From positions 1 through 64,000 of the forward strand of contig NZ_NEGJ01000009.1 of assembly GCF_002135415.1 (NCBI RefSeq): 64,000 bases of DNA, in the 5' to 3' direction. Positions 12,172-20,793 of the stretch are shown here, piece by piece (position 1 is the first letter of the stretch; each line of letters opens with the position of its first letter). The position numbers and the translations under genes are program-made. The notes beneath the pieces were generated by a model. It was given only the letters and a program-made list of their open reading frames with translations, did no database searches and was not told the origin of the DNA. Source of the DNA: Acinetobacter sp. ANC 3832. GTDB lineage: Bacteria; Pseudomonadota; Gammaproteobacteria; Pseudomonadales; Moraxellaceae.

Positions 12172-12220
12172 TCTGTCTTTGATGATTCCCCTCTTTAAAA
12201 AGAAGGATTAAGGCAAATTT

Positions 12221-12248
12221 AAAAAGACCGCTTAATGCGGTCTTTTTT
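12221..12248 (+). terminator. pckG terminator
   Basis: AAAAAGACCGC pairs with GCGGTCTTTTTT across a short TTAAT loop, 50 bases beyond the pckG stop. Confidence 0.9.
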
Positions 12249-12289
12249 ATGCTTTAATCAATGAATCAACCAAACCTCATAAAACAATA

Positions 12290-13012
12290 ATGAATCAAAT
12301 TCAAAATATCACCGAATCACAACCCTACCTCAAGCTATTACCTGAAAATGAAGATGTTTTCGCACCTGATAGTGCATTTTTAGCTAAACACCTACTTCCT
12401 CTTGTTTCGATTGATTTAGCTGCGATGAACCCTGAATGGCGTGGCAAAATTCATTTGATCAATCCAATTGAGCCTGCTGATTGCTATATTGGCTCTTATA
12501 CTAAAGCGTTCTACAATCAATTCGCCGCTGAAAATTATTTTATTCTACAACTGGATGAAAACAATCATTATCAATGGCTCGGTGAAAAACGTTATTTTAT
12601 TCTTGAAAATGCAAATCATGCAGAAATTTGCTTTAATCAAATGCAACCGCATAGTGATCAAATGCACAAAGATTATTTAGAAGTTAAAGCCCGATTTAAC
12701 GAAACAGGGAAAATGACCTCGACAGATCATTTTATAAATCAATATGCTGAGCCGAATACTTTACTTAATTGGATCGGTGGCGAATTTAGTGTAAGTAACT
12801 ACATGAGCCCTTTAGATCAATATTTTGATTTACAGATTATCGAAGAAAGGACTGATCATGAAGAAGTCCATATTTATGATAAACAAGGAAATCGCTATTA
12901 CTTCATTACCTGTGCATCAGGCTGGCAATATTGTACGAGTGGTGCGGATGATATCTTGATGTATTATCAGCCTGAAACTAAACGTGTTTTATTTACGTTT
13001 GATTGGACTTAA
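12290..13012 (+). CDS. hypothetical protein, first of a tandem paralogue pair
   Basis: The 240-residue acidic, aromatic-rich product has no signal peptide or membrane segment. It is closely related to the next gene: the first 60 residues and the last 55 (GADDILMYYQPETKRVLFTF) are nearly identical, while the middle has diverged. The ending SGWQYC...GADDILMYY suggests a compact domain fold, but I do not recognise the family. No clear Shine-Dalgarno precedes the ATG. A cytoplasmic role is likely; the function is unknown. Confidence 0.75.
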   Translation: MNQIQNITESQPYLKLLPENEDVFAPDSAFLAKHLLPLVSIDLAAMNPEWRGKIHLINPIEPADCYIGSYTKAFYNQFAAENYFILQLDENNHYQWLGEKRYFILENANHAEICFNQMQPHSDQMHKDYLEVKARFNETGKMTSTDHFINQYAEPNTLLNWIGGEFSVSNYMSPLDQYFDLQIIEERTDHEEVHIYDKQGNRYYFITCASGWQYCTSGADDILMYYQPETKRVLFTFDWT

Positions 13013-13096
13013 ATTCTATTTATGCCATTAAAACAAAGAACTCACACTTACTCATATTCAATTAACATTTCAAAATAAAATGAGAATCTTCATCAA

Positions 13097-13807
13097 ATGG
13101 ATCAAATTCAAAATATCACCGAACCGCAACCCTACCTCACGCCATTACCTGAAAATGAAGATGTTTTCGCACCTGATAGTGCATTTTTAGCTAAACATCT
13201 GCTTCCATTAGTTTCGATTGATTTATCAGCGGTGAATCCCGAATGGCGTGGCAAAATTCATTTAGTGAATCCAATTGAGCCATACGAATGCTATATCGGT
13301 AGTGAAACCACTCAATTCGCCAACGAGTTTGCGAATGAAAATTGGTTTGTTATGCAACTGAACGATAAAAACCAATATGAATGGCTAGGAAATCGAGAAT
13401 ACTTTGCTTTAGAAAATGCTGAATGCGATGCAGATTTACGAAAACATAGCCAAGAAATGCATCTAGACTATTCACAAGTAAAACAACGCTTTTTAACGAC
13501 TGGAAAAGTCATTTCAGGATCAGATGTGACATATGAAAATGATGAGCCTACTGTTTTATTAAATCAGTTGGGTGGTGATGCTAGCTATGGAAACTGGAAT
13601 CACCCGATCAGCGATCATTTTGAACTTAAAATAATAAATAAAGATACAGATGATGAAGTGACCCATGTCTATGATCAGACTGGTTTACGCTACTACTTCA
13701 TTGCTTCGGCATCTGGCTGGGAATATTGCAATCACGGTGCAGATGATATTTTAATGTTTTATCAACCTGAAACTAAACGTGTTTTATACACTTTTGATTG
13801 GACTTGA
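13097..13807 (+). CDS. hypothetical protein, second of a tandem paralogue pair
   Basis: The 236-residue product is a duplicate of the preceding gene, 84 bases downstream on the same strand. The nucleotide sequence of the first 70 codons is almost unchanged between copies (starting ATCAAATTCAAAATATCACC), whereas codons about 80-170 differ strongly and include a four-residue deletion. This points to duplication followed by divergence of the central region or gene conversion of the ends. No ribosome site is evident. No known domain was recognised, and the neighbours (pckG, glpD) give no functional clue. Confidence 0.75.
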   Translation: MDQIQNITEPQPYLTPLPENEDVFAPDSAFLAKHLLPLVSIDLSAVNPEWRGKIHLVNPIEPYECYIGSETTQFANEFANENWFVMQLNDKNQYEWLGNREYFALENAECDADLRKHSQEMHLDYSQVKQRFLTTGKVISGSDVTYENDEPTVLLNQLGGDASYGNWNHPISDHFELKIINKDTDDEVTHVYDQTGLRYYFIASASGWEYCNHGADDILMFYQPETKRVLYTFDWT

Positions 13808-13917
13808 TTTCAAATATCAGTAAATATCTTATTTATAAGCACTATACATTTATTTATCTTCCGAGCAAAAATAAACAGATTTTATGCAAGTAAGATAAAT
13901 AGCATTCACTTTTTTTA

Positions 13918-15447
13918 TTATGCGACATCTTTCCGTAAACGACGTTCATGCAAGCTTATTAAATATTCATCTAAAATTTGAACTTCACTTTCGACAAACT
14001 CTAAATAAATTTTGGTTCTACGTTTCAAAATATCCTCACTTACAATCACCCATTCCTGATCAACAAGATAATCGACTTCTTGTGCATATAAACCATGCCC
14101 AAAATCTTGCCCTAATTCATGAATAGATATGGAATGACCAAGGAATTTCCATACTCGCGTTCCATAAGCATGCGCCCAACGATTGGCCAACTCAACAGAA
14201 ACACCTTTTATTTTCTGCATAACTTGTTCCGCTAAATTATCCACAGAAACTAATTCTTCCGCACCAGGCAATAAACTCCTTTCAGTCCAATATGGCTTCA
14301 TTTCTGAAAAAAACGGATGCAATTGCGCCATTGCAGATTCAGCCAATTTACGATAGGTCGTCAACTTCCCACCAAACACAGACAATAATGGTGCTTCACT
14401 CTCCATATCCTGAGTCAAAGCCAAAGTATAGTCACGCGTTACTGCCGATGGATTATCTGACTCATCATCACACAAAGGACGCACACCTGAAAAAGTGCTG
14501 ATAATATCAGTCTGTATGAGTTGAACTTTAAAATGATCATTTGCAACATCAAGCAGATATTCAATTTCCTGCTGTGTGATCTCAACCTGATTTGGATCAC
14601 CTGTATATTCACGGTCTGTCGTACCAATTAAGGTATATTGATTTAAATATGGAATGGCAAAAACAATTCGCTGATCATCATTTTGCATAATGAAGGCTTT
14701 ATCACCCTCATACATTTTCGCTACAATGATGTGACTACCTTGGATCAAACGTATGCCATAAGGAGATTTCAGCTTTAAATCTTGCTGAATAAACTGAGCC
14801 ACCCACGGTCCTGCTGCATTCACCAAAACTTTTGCCTGAATCTGATATATCCCTTGCTCATTCTCCAACTCAATAAGCCAAATTCCATCAACTCTTTTTG
14901 CAGACTTACAACGTGTTTGTGTCACAATTTTGGCACCATTTTCTCGGGCTTGCATTGCATTCAACACAACCAAACGAGCATCATCTACTGCACAATCTGA
15001 ATATTCAAAACCTCGCGTAATTTCTTCTTTTAATGGACTATTGTCTGCTTGAAATTGAATCGTCTGTGAGCCTGCAAGTTTTTCGCGTTTTCCTAAATGA
15101 TCATAAAAGAACAGACCTGTACGAATCAGCCAAGCAGGACGTAAATGTGGACGGTGTGGCATAATAAAACGCATAGGGCGAATAATATGTGGGGCTTTCG
15201 CCAGTAAAACTTCACGCTCAGCTAAAGCTTCTCGAACCAAACGAAATTCTTTATGTTCAAGATAACGTAATCCACCATGAATCAATTTACTACTTGCAGA
15301 TGAAGTATGGCTCGCAAGATCATCTTTTTCACATAGAAATACAGATAAGCCTCGACCTGTCGCATCTGTAGCAATACCAAGACCATTAATCCCACCACCA
15401 ATAACAGCAAGATCATAACAAATATTTTTTTCTGATAGATTAGTCAT
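13918..15447 (-). CDS. glpD: aerobic glycerol-3-phosphate dehydrogenase
   Basis: The 509-residue flavoprotein oxidises sn-glycerol 3-phosphate to dihydroxyacetone phosphate and feeds electrons to ubiquinone at the inner membrane. The FAD-binding Rossmann motif AVIGGGINGLGIATDA is at about residues 14-29, followed by the family block SSASSKLIHGGLRYLEH. Downstream are FSGVRPLCDDE and GGKLTTYRKLAE, typical of GlpD. A DeoR-family repressor gene lies 169 bases upstream on the same strand. Candidate operator half-sites lie just before the start. Confidence 0.97.
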   Translation of the reverse strand: MTNLSEKNICYDLAVIGGGINGLGIATDATGRGLSVFLCEKDDLASHTSSASSKLIHGGLRYLEHKEFRLVREALAEREVLLAKAPHIIRPMRFIMPHRPHLRPAWLIRTGLFFYDHLGKREKLAGSQTIQFQADNSPLKEEITRGFEYSDCAVDDARLVVLNAMQARENGAKIVTQTRCKSAKRVDGIWLIELENEQGIYQIQAKVLVNAAGPWVAQFIQQDLKLKSPYGIRLIQGSHIIVAKMYEGDKAFIMQNDDQRIVFAIPYLNQYTLIGTTDREYTGDPNQVEITQQEIEYLLDVANDHFKVQLIQTDIISTFSGVRPLCDDESDNPSAVTRDYTLALTQDMESEAPLLSVFGGKLTTYRKLAESAMAQLHPFFSEMKPYWTERSLLPGAEELVSVDNLAEQVMQKIKGVSVELANRWAHAYGTRVWKFLGHSISIHELGQDFGHGLYAQEVDYLVDQEWVIVSEDILKRRTKIYLEFVESEVQILDEYLISLHERRLRKDVA

Positions 15448-15462
15448 GTACGATCACCAATA

Positions 15463-15482
15463 TTTTTCGTTTATTTTCGTTT
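15463..15482. promoter_or_regulatory. candidate GlpR operator upstream of glpD
   Basis: A direct repeat of TTTTCGTTT about 10 bases apart (TTTTTCGTTTATTTTCGTTT) lies 16-35 bases upstream of glpD. It shares the TTTCG core with the palindrome upstream of the repressor gene. Direct evidence of binding is lacking. Confidence 0.35.
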
Positions 15483-15616
15483 TAGAAAATACTAACCGAT
15501 TCATTATTAAACTTCTATGACAGAGCAAAATAATTTACATATTTATGCCTTTTTACAAATTGAGTCTGCTTCATACTTAAATCTATTTAAATCAGCAAAA
15601 AATTGAGGATTAACAT

Positions 15617-16372
15617 TCAAACAATAACGATTGAAACATTACTCTTTTCTATTAACTGCATATATTTTTCATTCGGGCTTTCATCAGTAAAAACACATTC
15701 AATTTCAGATAATTCTCCTAATCGCATCATTGCATTTCGACCAAACTTACTATGATCCGCTGCAAGAAAAACATGTTTAGAGTGCCGAATAATAACTTGA
15801 GAAACGCTCACTTCTTGATAATCAAAATCAAGCAATGTTCCCTCTTCATCAATCCCACTAATGCCAATCAAGGCATAATCTACCTTGAACTGCCTAAAAA
15901 ACTCCGATGTTGCTTGCCCAATAACACCACCATCTGGTCGCACCCGACCACTGGCAATCAAGACTTCAAAATTTTCTTTCGCACTTAAAATTCTTGCCAC
16001 ATTCAGATTATTGGTAATCACTTTCAAACCTTCGTGCTGTAATAAAGCTTGTGCGATCGCTTCTGTGGTTGTTCCAATATTAATAAAAATTGAGGCATGA
16101 TTAGGTATGGCTAAAGCCACAGCATGCGCAATTCTTTGTTTAGCTTCCGAATGATGACTTACACGCATCGTATATTCTGTATTAGTCACACTCGAACCTA
16201 TGGCAGCGCCGCCGTGATAACGTTTTAACAAACCCGCTTCTGCAAGTTGATTAATGTCTCTACGAACAGTTTGAGGCGTCACGTTAAAATGCTGTGCCAA
16301 TTCATCAATACTGATATATCCACGGACTTTAACCCTTTCAAGAATCTGTTGTTGTCGCATGACCAAGCTCAT
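15617..16372 (-). CDS. glpR: DeoR-family repressor, GlpR-like
   Basis: The 251-residue product has the DeoR layout. An N-terminal winged helix-turn-helix ([20 protein letters not shown]...[19 protein letters not shown], residues about 7-53) is followed by a sugar-phosphate sensor domain with the signature [16 protein letters not shown] and NNLNVA, and ends with the segment [10 protein letters not shown]. Its position directly upstream of glpD supports a role as the glycerol-3-phosphate-responsive repressor of that gene. Other DeoR members would look similar, so the name rests partly on context. Confidence 0.85.
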   Translation of the reverse strand: MSLVMRQQQILERVKVRGYISIDELAQHFNVTPQTVRRDINQLAEAGLLKRYHGGAAIGSSVTNTEYTMRVSHHSEAKQRIAHAVALAIPNHASIFINIGTTTEAIAQALLQHEGLKVITNNLNVARILSAKENFEVLIASGRVRPDGGVIGQATSEFFRQFKVDYALIGISGIDEEGTLLDFDYQEVSVSQVIIRHSKHVFLAADHSKFGRNAMMRLGELSEIECVFTDESPNEKYMQLIEKSNVSIVIV

Positions 16373-16395
16373 GTTATTTCTCTTATGATATTTTA

Positions 16396-16411
16396 TTTTC
16401 GAAATCGAACA
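16396..16411. promoter_or_regulatory. palindromic operator candidate at the glpR-like gene
   Basis: The perfect inverted repeat TTCGA-AA-TCGAA (16398-16409), extended as TTTTCGAAATCGAACA, lies 26 bases before the repressor start. It resembles the TTCG/CGAA half-sites of GlpR-type operators, suggesting autoregulation. Confidence 0.4.
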
Positions 16412-16810
16412 TTTAATGTATGAGTTGTATCTGATTCCGTCAATAGTCGTATGGCTAAATCATTTTGAACTTTCACACCTATGCTAAAGAATACTTTTCA
16501 ACCAATTGAATTTTCAATATAAATTTAATAAATATCGTTATAAATCGTGCTTATAAATATAACAAACAATTGCTTATCTATACTTTATTTAAACTTTAGA
16601 TTATTAACTCCATCTACACCAACATTTCCACACACCCATTAAGACCAAAGTCTAATAAAAGTGCTTTAGATGCGAGCGTATAAGATCTTTGTAATTTTTT
16701 GTTTCTCCCTTCATTACTTTTCAAATTATATTTTTTAAGTTTCCTGATTAGATTTTCTACATAGAGAATTTAAAGAATATATTTTGCCAACATTCTTCTG
16801 GAGAATTGTT
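16412..16810. other. divergent intergenic region, repressor gene / transporter gene
   Basis: AT-rich sequence between the divergent repressor and MHS transporter genes. Apart from the operator candidate at its left edge and the GGAG ribosome site of the transporter at 16800, I see no gene, terminator or strong repeat. Confidence 0.5.
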
Positions 16811-18130
16811 GTGTCAAATTCATCTCCTCAAATTGATCCTTCTCAACTTGATAATAAAACTCGTTTTAAATCTATCCTCGGTGGCTCTGCAGGTAACTTA
16901 GTCGAATGGTACGATTGGTACGTTTACGCAGCTTTCACTTTATATTTCGCGCCACAATTCTTCCCCGATGGTGATGACACTGTAAAATTATTACAAGCAG
17001 CGGCTGTATTTGCATTGGGCTTTTTAATGCGTCCCATTGGCGCATGGGTCATGGGGATTTATGCAGATCGTAAAGGTCGTAAATCAGGTTTAACGCTGTC
17101 CGTATCTTTGATGTGTGTCGGTTCACTCATCATTGCTTGTGCTCCAACCTATTCATCTGTAGGCATGCTTGCACCTGCATTACTCCTCTTTGCACGTTTG
17201 CTACAAGGTTTAAGTGTTGGTGGTGAATATGGTTCAAGCGCAACATACTTGACTGAAATGGCGGGTAAAAACCACCGTGGTTTCTTCTCGAGTTTCCAAT
17301 ATGTAACGCTTATTTCAGGACAATTACTTGCCCTTTGTGTCCTTATTATTTTACAACGCACACTGACTGAAGGTCAGCTTTCAGAATGGGGATGGCGCAT
17401 CCCATTCCTTATTGGTGCATTATTGGCTGTAGTTGTATTTTGGATTCGTCGTGGATTGGTTGAAACTCAATCTTCAAAAGAAGCCCAAGAACAAGCAAAA
17501 AATGGTGGCCCCAAATCTGGCGCATTGGCTCTATTCACGAAATATCCAAAACAAGCCTTTACCGTGATTATGTTGACTGCAGGTGGTACGCTTGCTTTTA
17601 ATACCTTCACAACTTATTTGCAAAAATATTTAGTCAATACTTCAGGTTTTGAAAAAACTACAGCAACGGAAATTACCACTGCGGCTATTTTTGTCTTCAT
17701 GTTATTACAACCTGCCGTTGGTGCACTATCGGATAAAATTGGTCGTAAACCGATTATGATCACTTTTGGTGTATTGGGTGTTCTATTTACTATTCCAATT
17801 TTTAACGGTTTAGGTTCAACCACCAATCCAACCACTGCATTCATGTTATGTATGAGTGGTATGGTCATTGTAACGGGTTATACGGCAATTAATGCAGTCG
17901 TAAAAGCGGAACTATTCCCTGCACACATTCGTGCCTTAGGTGTGGCTTTACCGTATGCCATTGCCAATACTTTATTTGGTGGTACAGCTGAATTGGTTGC
18001 GTTAAGCTTTAAAAATGCAGGTCATGAAAATTATTTCTTTTATTACATTACCTTCATGATTGGTCTTTCACTGATTACTTATATATTTATGAAAGATACC
18101 AAAAAACATAGTCTTATTACGGATAATTAA
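16811..18130 (+). CDS. MFS metabolite:H+ symporter (alpha-ketoglutarate/proline permease type)
   Basis: The 439-residue membrane protein has 12 hydrophobic segments and the signatures of the MHS subfamily. GNLVEWYDWYVYAAF opens helix 1, the MFS loop motif DRKGRKSGL follows helix 2-3, RLLQGLSVGGEYG is in helix 4 and DKIGRKPIM follows helix 8. Relatives carry alpha-ketoglutarate, citrate, proline/betaine or shikimate. The GTG at 16811 is preferred because GGAG lies 7 bases upstream; a TTG at 16784 would add nine residues. A perfect hairpin follows the gene. The substrate is not determined. Confidence 0.88.
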   Translation: MSNSSPQIDPSQLDNKTRFKSILGGSAGNLVEWYDWYVYAAFTLYFAPQFFPDGDDTVKLLQAAAVFALGFLMRPIGAWVMGIYADRKGRKSGLTLSVSLMCVGSLIIACAPTYSSVGMLAPALLLFARLLQGLSVGGEYGSSATYLTEMAGKNHRGFFSSFQYVTLISGQLLALCVLIILQRTLTEGQLSEWGWRIPFLIGALLAVVVFWIRRGLVETQSSKEAQEQAKNGGPKSGALALFTKYPKQAFTVIMLTAGGTLAFNTFTTYLQKYLVNTSGFEKTTATEITTAAIFVFMLLQPAVGALSDKIGRKPIMITFGVLGVLFTIPIFNGLGSTTNPTTAFMLCMSGMVIVTGYTAINAVVKAELFPAHIRALGVALPYAIANTLFGGTAELVALSFKNAGHENYFFYYITFMIGLSLITYIFMKDTKKHSLITDN

Positions 18131-18147
18131 GTCAAATTAATGTCATC

Positions 18148-18183
18148 ACACAGTTTCTCGAATGCTAATTCGAGAAACTGTGT
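18148..18183. terminator. perfect 16-bp hairpin after the transporter gene
   Basis: Arms 18148-18163 and 18168-18183 are exact reverse complements around a GCTA loop. It begins 17 bases after the transporter stop. It lacks a proper T run, so it may act as a 3' stabilising structure or a weak terminator. Confidence 0.6.
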
Positions 18184-18267
18184 TCTAAAATTCGAGCACA
18201 TCCAGCATCGTTAAAAATATCCAGCTATGGCATACTCAAATAAACAATAGCACTGGAACTTTCAAAA

Positions 18268-18696
18268 ATGAAAAATATGAAAATATTAGGGTTAGGATGC
18301 ATCGTATTGGGCTTAGTGGCATGTCAAACCACACCTAGGCAATACAACGGTGTAACGGGCTATCAGATTGAAAATAAAAGTGATAATAGCGCAACTTTAG
18401 CATATACCCTTGCAGGACGCTCTGACCGCCAATTGGATGCAGACAAGTTACAACGTGCTTGTCAAAAAGTTTTAGGTGCCAATAAAACCTACAAAATTTC
18501 AGTGTTAAGCATCAATGAAATTATGAACCCACAGAAGGCTGAGCAAGATCAAGCAGGTATTCAACTTGGGCATTCACGGACTTCATTTGGTTTATCCAAT
18601 ACACCAAGTTTGACCAATAGTGAAGATTACGCAACACGTCAATCTCTAGAAACGCGCCCAAGCACCTTGCATGTGGTTCGCTATACCTGCTCTTAA
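18268..18696 (+). CDS. hypothetical lipoprotein
   Basis: The 142-residue product starts with a lipoprotein signal (MKNMKILGLGCIVLGLVACQ). The lipobox LVAC puts the acylated cysteine at about residue 19, and it is followed by Gln-Thr, compatible with outer-membrane sorting. The mature part is small and soluble, with a short conserved-looking YKISVLSINEI strand and a Ser/Thr-rich C-terminus ending in a second cysteine. No catalytic motif is seen. It is a single gene, convergent with the methyltransferase. Confidence 0.75.
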   Translation: MKNMKILGLGCIVLGLVACQTTPRQYNGVTGYQIENKSDNSATLAYTLAGRSDRQLDADKLQRACQKVLGANKTYKISVLSINEIMNPQKAEQDQAGIQLGHSRTSFGLSNTPSLTNSEDYATRQSLETRPSTLHVVRYTCS

Positions 18697-18742
18697 TTTA
18701 GAATACGAATTTAAGATATAAAAACCATATATAAGACGCTAA

Positions 18743-19423
18743 TTATAGCGTCTTATAAAAACTGACATTCCGAAATTCTTTCGATTCATCTAAGTCTGGC
18801 CAAGTCGTTGCACTTCGTTCATCTAGTTTTTGATATTTAGGATGACTAAAATTCTTCACACGACTATCTGCCACCCACACTTCTGGTGCAAATTTTAAAA
18901 ATTCGTCTAAAAAGAAACGATTGCATTGGTCATAAAGTACATCTGCTGCAAGTAACACATCCACCTGCTCGCCTTTGCGCTCTAAAGCATAAAGATCATC
19001 TAAATACTCAAGCTCTACATCATTCAGCAAGGCATTTTCACGACATGCATCTAAACTGACTTGATCTATATCACAACAGATCACACGCTTCGCACCTGCC
19101 AGTTTAGCTGCAATCGCAACCACACCCGAACCCGCGCCAAAGTCGAGTACAACCTTATCTTTCACGTGGTGTGACTCTGCAAGCAACCACTGTGCCATTG
19201 CAAGCCCTGAAGCCCAACGAAAGATCCAATACGGCGTATCATTCCAAATACGACGAATGACTTCATCATCCAAACGATCGGTTGGAAATACGGGGGGAAT
19301 CAACCACAGTGAAATTGGCGTTTCAGGAAGCTGTTGTGCTAAAAGCTCACAATTTGGAATGACTTCATGTAAGGCTTGAAGTAAGTTTTTCGGAGCTTTA
19401 GCCAATTGAAATGCACAACTCAT
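18743..19423 (-). CDS. class I SAM-dependent methyltransferase, PrmA/ETFB-lysine type
   Basis: The 226-residue product has the SAM-binding motif VVLDFGAGSGVVAIAA at about residues 91-106, followed by an acidic motif II (VICCDIDQVSLDACREN) and a post-I VLLAADVLYD block. This pattern is typical of the protein-lysine methyltransferase group that includes PrmA and the electron-transfer flavoprotein beta-subunit methyltransferase. The N-terminal region (IPPVFPTDRLDDEVIRRIW) resembles that group's substrate-recognition part. The target protein cannot be determined. It lies upstream of, and in the same orientation as, no partner; folD is 81 bases behind it on the same strand. Confidence 0.8.
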   Translation of the reverse strand: MSCAFQLAKAPKNLLQALHEVIPNCELLAQQLPETPISLWLIPPVFPTDRLDDEVIRRIWNDTPYWIFRWASGLAMAQWLLAESHHVKDKVVLDFGAGSGVVAIAAKLAGAKRVICCDIDQVSLDACRENALLNDVELEYLDDLYALERKGEQVDVLLAADVLYDQCNRFFLDEFLKFAPEVWVADSRVKNFSHPKYQKLDERSATTWPDLDESKEFRNVSFYKTL

Positions 19424-19504
19424 TTGATTTTTTAATTCATTTTAAATTGTTGAAAATCTCCTAACCTCTTCCTTTAAAAGAAAAAGGCTAAGAAGATAGT
19501 TGAA

Positions 19505-20353
19505 TTAACCTAGCGCTTTTTCAGCAGCTTCAACCGTTTGACGAATCAACGTGGTAATTGTCATTGGCCCCACACCACCTGGAACAGGCGTGTAAGCAGA
19601 AGCAATCTCTTCAATGCCCACCAATTGAATATCACCGACACCGCCGCCATCACGTGGATGGAAACCCGCATCAACAACAACAGCACCTTGCTTAATCCAA
19701 TCTTTTTGAATCAATTCAGCTTTACCGACAGCACCCACAACGATGTCTGCTTGTTTCACCAACTCAGCAAGATTTTTTGTACGTGAATGACAAATCGTCA
19801 CTGTTGCATTTGCTTGAAGCAACATCATTGCCATGGGTTTACCCAAAATTGCAGAACGTCCCACTACAACTGCATGCTGTCCTGCAATTTGAATATTATT
19901 CTCTTTTAGGATGGTCATAATGCCTGCTGGAGTAGCAGAGCCATAAGCGGCTTCACCCATTGCCATACGACCAAAACCAAGGCAAGTTACGCCATCTACA
20001 TCTTTCGCCAATGAAATAGCATCAAAACATGCACGTTCATCAATTTGCTCCGGAACTGGATGTTGTAGAAGAATACCGTGTACATCTGGGTTGGCATTCA
20101 ATTTTTCAATTTCAGCCAAAAGTTGCTCAGTTGTGGTTTCTTTACCTAACTCAACTTTTAATGAATCCATGCCTACACGACGGCAAGCATTGCCTTTCAT
20201 ACGAACATAAGTCGCAGATGCGCCATCATCACCGACCAAAATAGTCGCAAGAATTGGGGTGCGACCTGTTTTTGCTTTTAACGCTTCTACACGTGTTAGC
20301 AAGTCAATTTCAATTTGTTTTGCCAATGCACGACCATCTAAAACTAATGCCAC
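19505..20353 (-). CDS. folD: bifunctional methylenetetrahydrofolate dehydrogenase / methenyl-THF cyclohydrolase
   Basis: The 282-residue product interconverts one-carbon tetrahydrofolate derivatives with NADP. The catalytic lysine region is [14 protein letters not shown], the substrate block is [14 protein letters not shown], and the NADP-binding segment is [14 protein letters not shown]. The C-terminal signature is [14 protein letters not shown]. The GTG at 20353 is taken as start because GGAG lies 8 bases upstream and the protein begins [11 protein letters not shown] as in the family. The open frame extends 58 codons further but without homology. It is divergent from the tRNA-Cys/tRNA-Leu unit. 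Confidence 0.95.
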   Translation of the reverse strand: MALVLDGRALAKQIEIDLLTRVEALKAKTGRTPILATILVGDDGASATYVRMKGNACRRVGMDSLKVELGKETTTEQLLAEIEKLNANPDVHGILLQHPVPEQIDERACFDAISLAKDVDGVTCLGFGRMAMGEAAYGSATPAGIMTILKENNIQIAGQHAVVVGRSAILGKPMAMMLLQANATVTICHSRTKNLAELVKQADIVVGAVGKAELIQKDWIKQGAVVVDAGFHPRDGGGVGDIQLVGIEEIASAYTPVPGGVGPMTITTLIRQTVEAAEKALG

Positions 20354-20460
20354 GGCACATCTCCAGAGTAGATATGAATCAATTTTGCAAATAATACATG
20401 ATAATTTAGGCAAATTTATTCTATATGCCGATTTTATGTGCATATACACCATGAATAGTA

Positions 20461-20488
20461 TTGTTTTTTTTTCAAAGATTGCTAATAT
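20461..20488 (+). promoter_or_regulatory. predicted promoter of the tRNA-Cys/tRNA-Leu unit
   Basis: TTGTTT (20461-20466) and TAATAT (20483-20488) are separated by 16 bases and lie 17 bases before the mature tRNA-Cys. This spacing is right for a short tRNA leader. Confidence 0.5.
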
Positions 20489-20505
20489 GTGCATCACCAA
20501 GAGAT

Positions 20506-20579
20506 GGCGGGGTGGCAGAGTGGTCATGCAGCGGACTGCAACTCCGTGTACGCCGGTTCGATTCCGACCTCCGCCTCCA
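20506..20579 (+). tRNA. tRNA-Cys (GCA)
   Basis: The 74-nt cloverleaf has a GGCGGGG/CTCCGCC acceptor stem with one G-T pair, the GCA anticodon within GACTGCAACTC, the T-loop GTTCGAT and an encoded CCA end. It is followed after 11 bases by tRNA-Leu. Confidence 0.95.
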
Positions 20580-20590
20580 ATCTTGTTAAT

Positions 20591-20676
20591 GCCCGAGTGG
20601 TGAAATCGGTAGACACAGGGGATTTAAAATCCCCCGCCCACAAAGCGTGCCAGTTCGAGTCTGGCCTCGGGCACCA
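20591..20676 (+). tRNA. tRNA-Leu (TAA), copy 1
   Basis: The 86-nt class II tRNA has a GCCCGAG/CTCGGGC acceptor, the anticodon TAA in GGGATTTAAAATCCC, a long variable arm (CCCGCCCACAAAGCGTGCC region), the T-loop GTTCGAG and an encoded CCA. An identical gene lies at 23565. Confidence 0.95.
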
Positions 20677-20700
20677 TTTTAATACTTCTTAAAATGGTGC
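20671..20700 (+). repeat. hairpin overlapping the 3' end of tRNA-Leu copy 1
   Basis: GCACCATTTTAA (20671-20682) is the exact reverse complement of TTAAAATGGTGC (20689-20700). The left arm includes the tRNA discriminator base and CCA, so the trailer can pair with the tRNA end before processing. The same structure occurs after copy 2 (23645-23674). Confidence 0.85.
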
Positions 20701-20710
20701 AATAAAATTA

Positions 20711-20732
20711 CCAGCTTAATGCTGGTTTTTTT
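20711..20732 (+). terminator. terminator of the tRNA-Cys/tRNA-Leu unit
   Basis: CCAGC-TTAAT-GCTGG is followed by seven T, 35 bases beyond tRNA-Leu. A close relative follows the second tRNA-Leu. Confidence 0.85.
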
Positions 20733-20793
20733 ATGCCTGAAATTCCTCTTCTTTTTGATTACAATACATCATCCACTTCCTGACCTTCTCAAT

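Noticed and set aside
20354..20527. N-terminal extension of FolD
   Set aside because: The family starts at the GTG with a good ribosome site; the extra codons are hydrophobic and AT-rich without homology and would overlap the tRNA promoter region.
20719..20793. Longer N-terminus of the membrane protein between the tRNA-Leu copies
   Set aside because: The upstream ATG lies in the tRNA terminator, a duplicated non-coding segment, and the same false start appears after the second tRNA-Leu.
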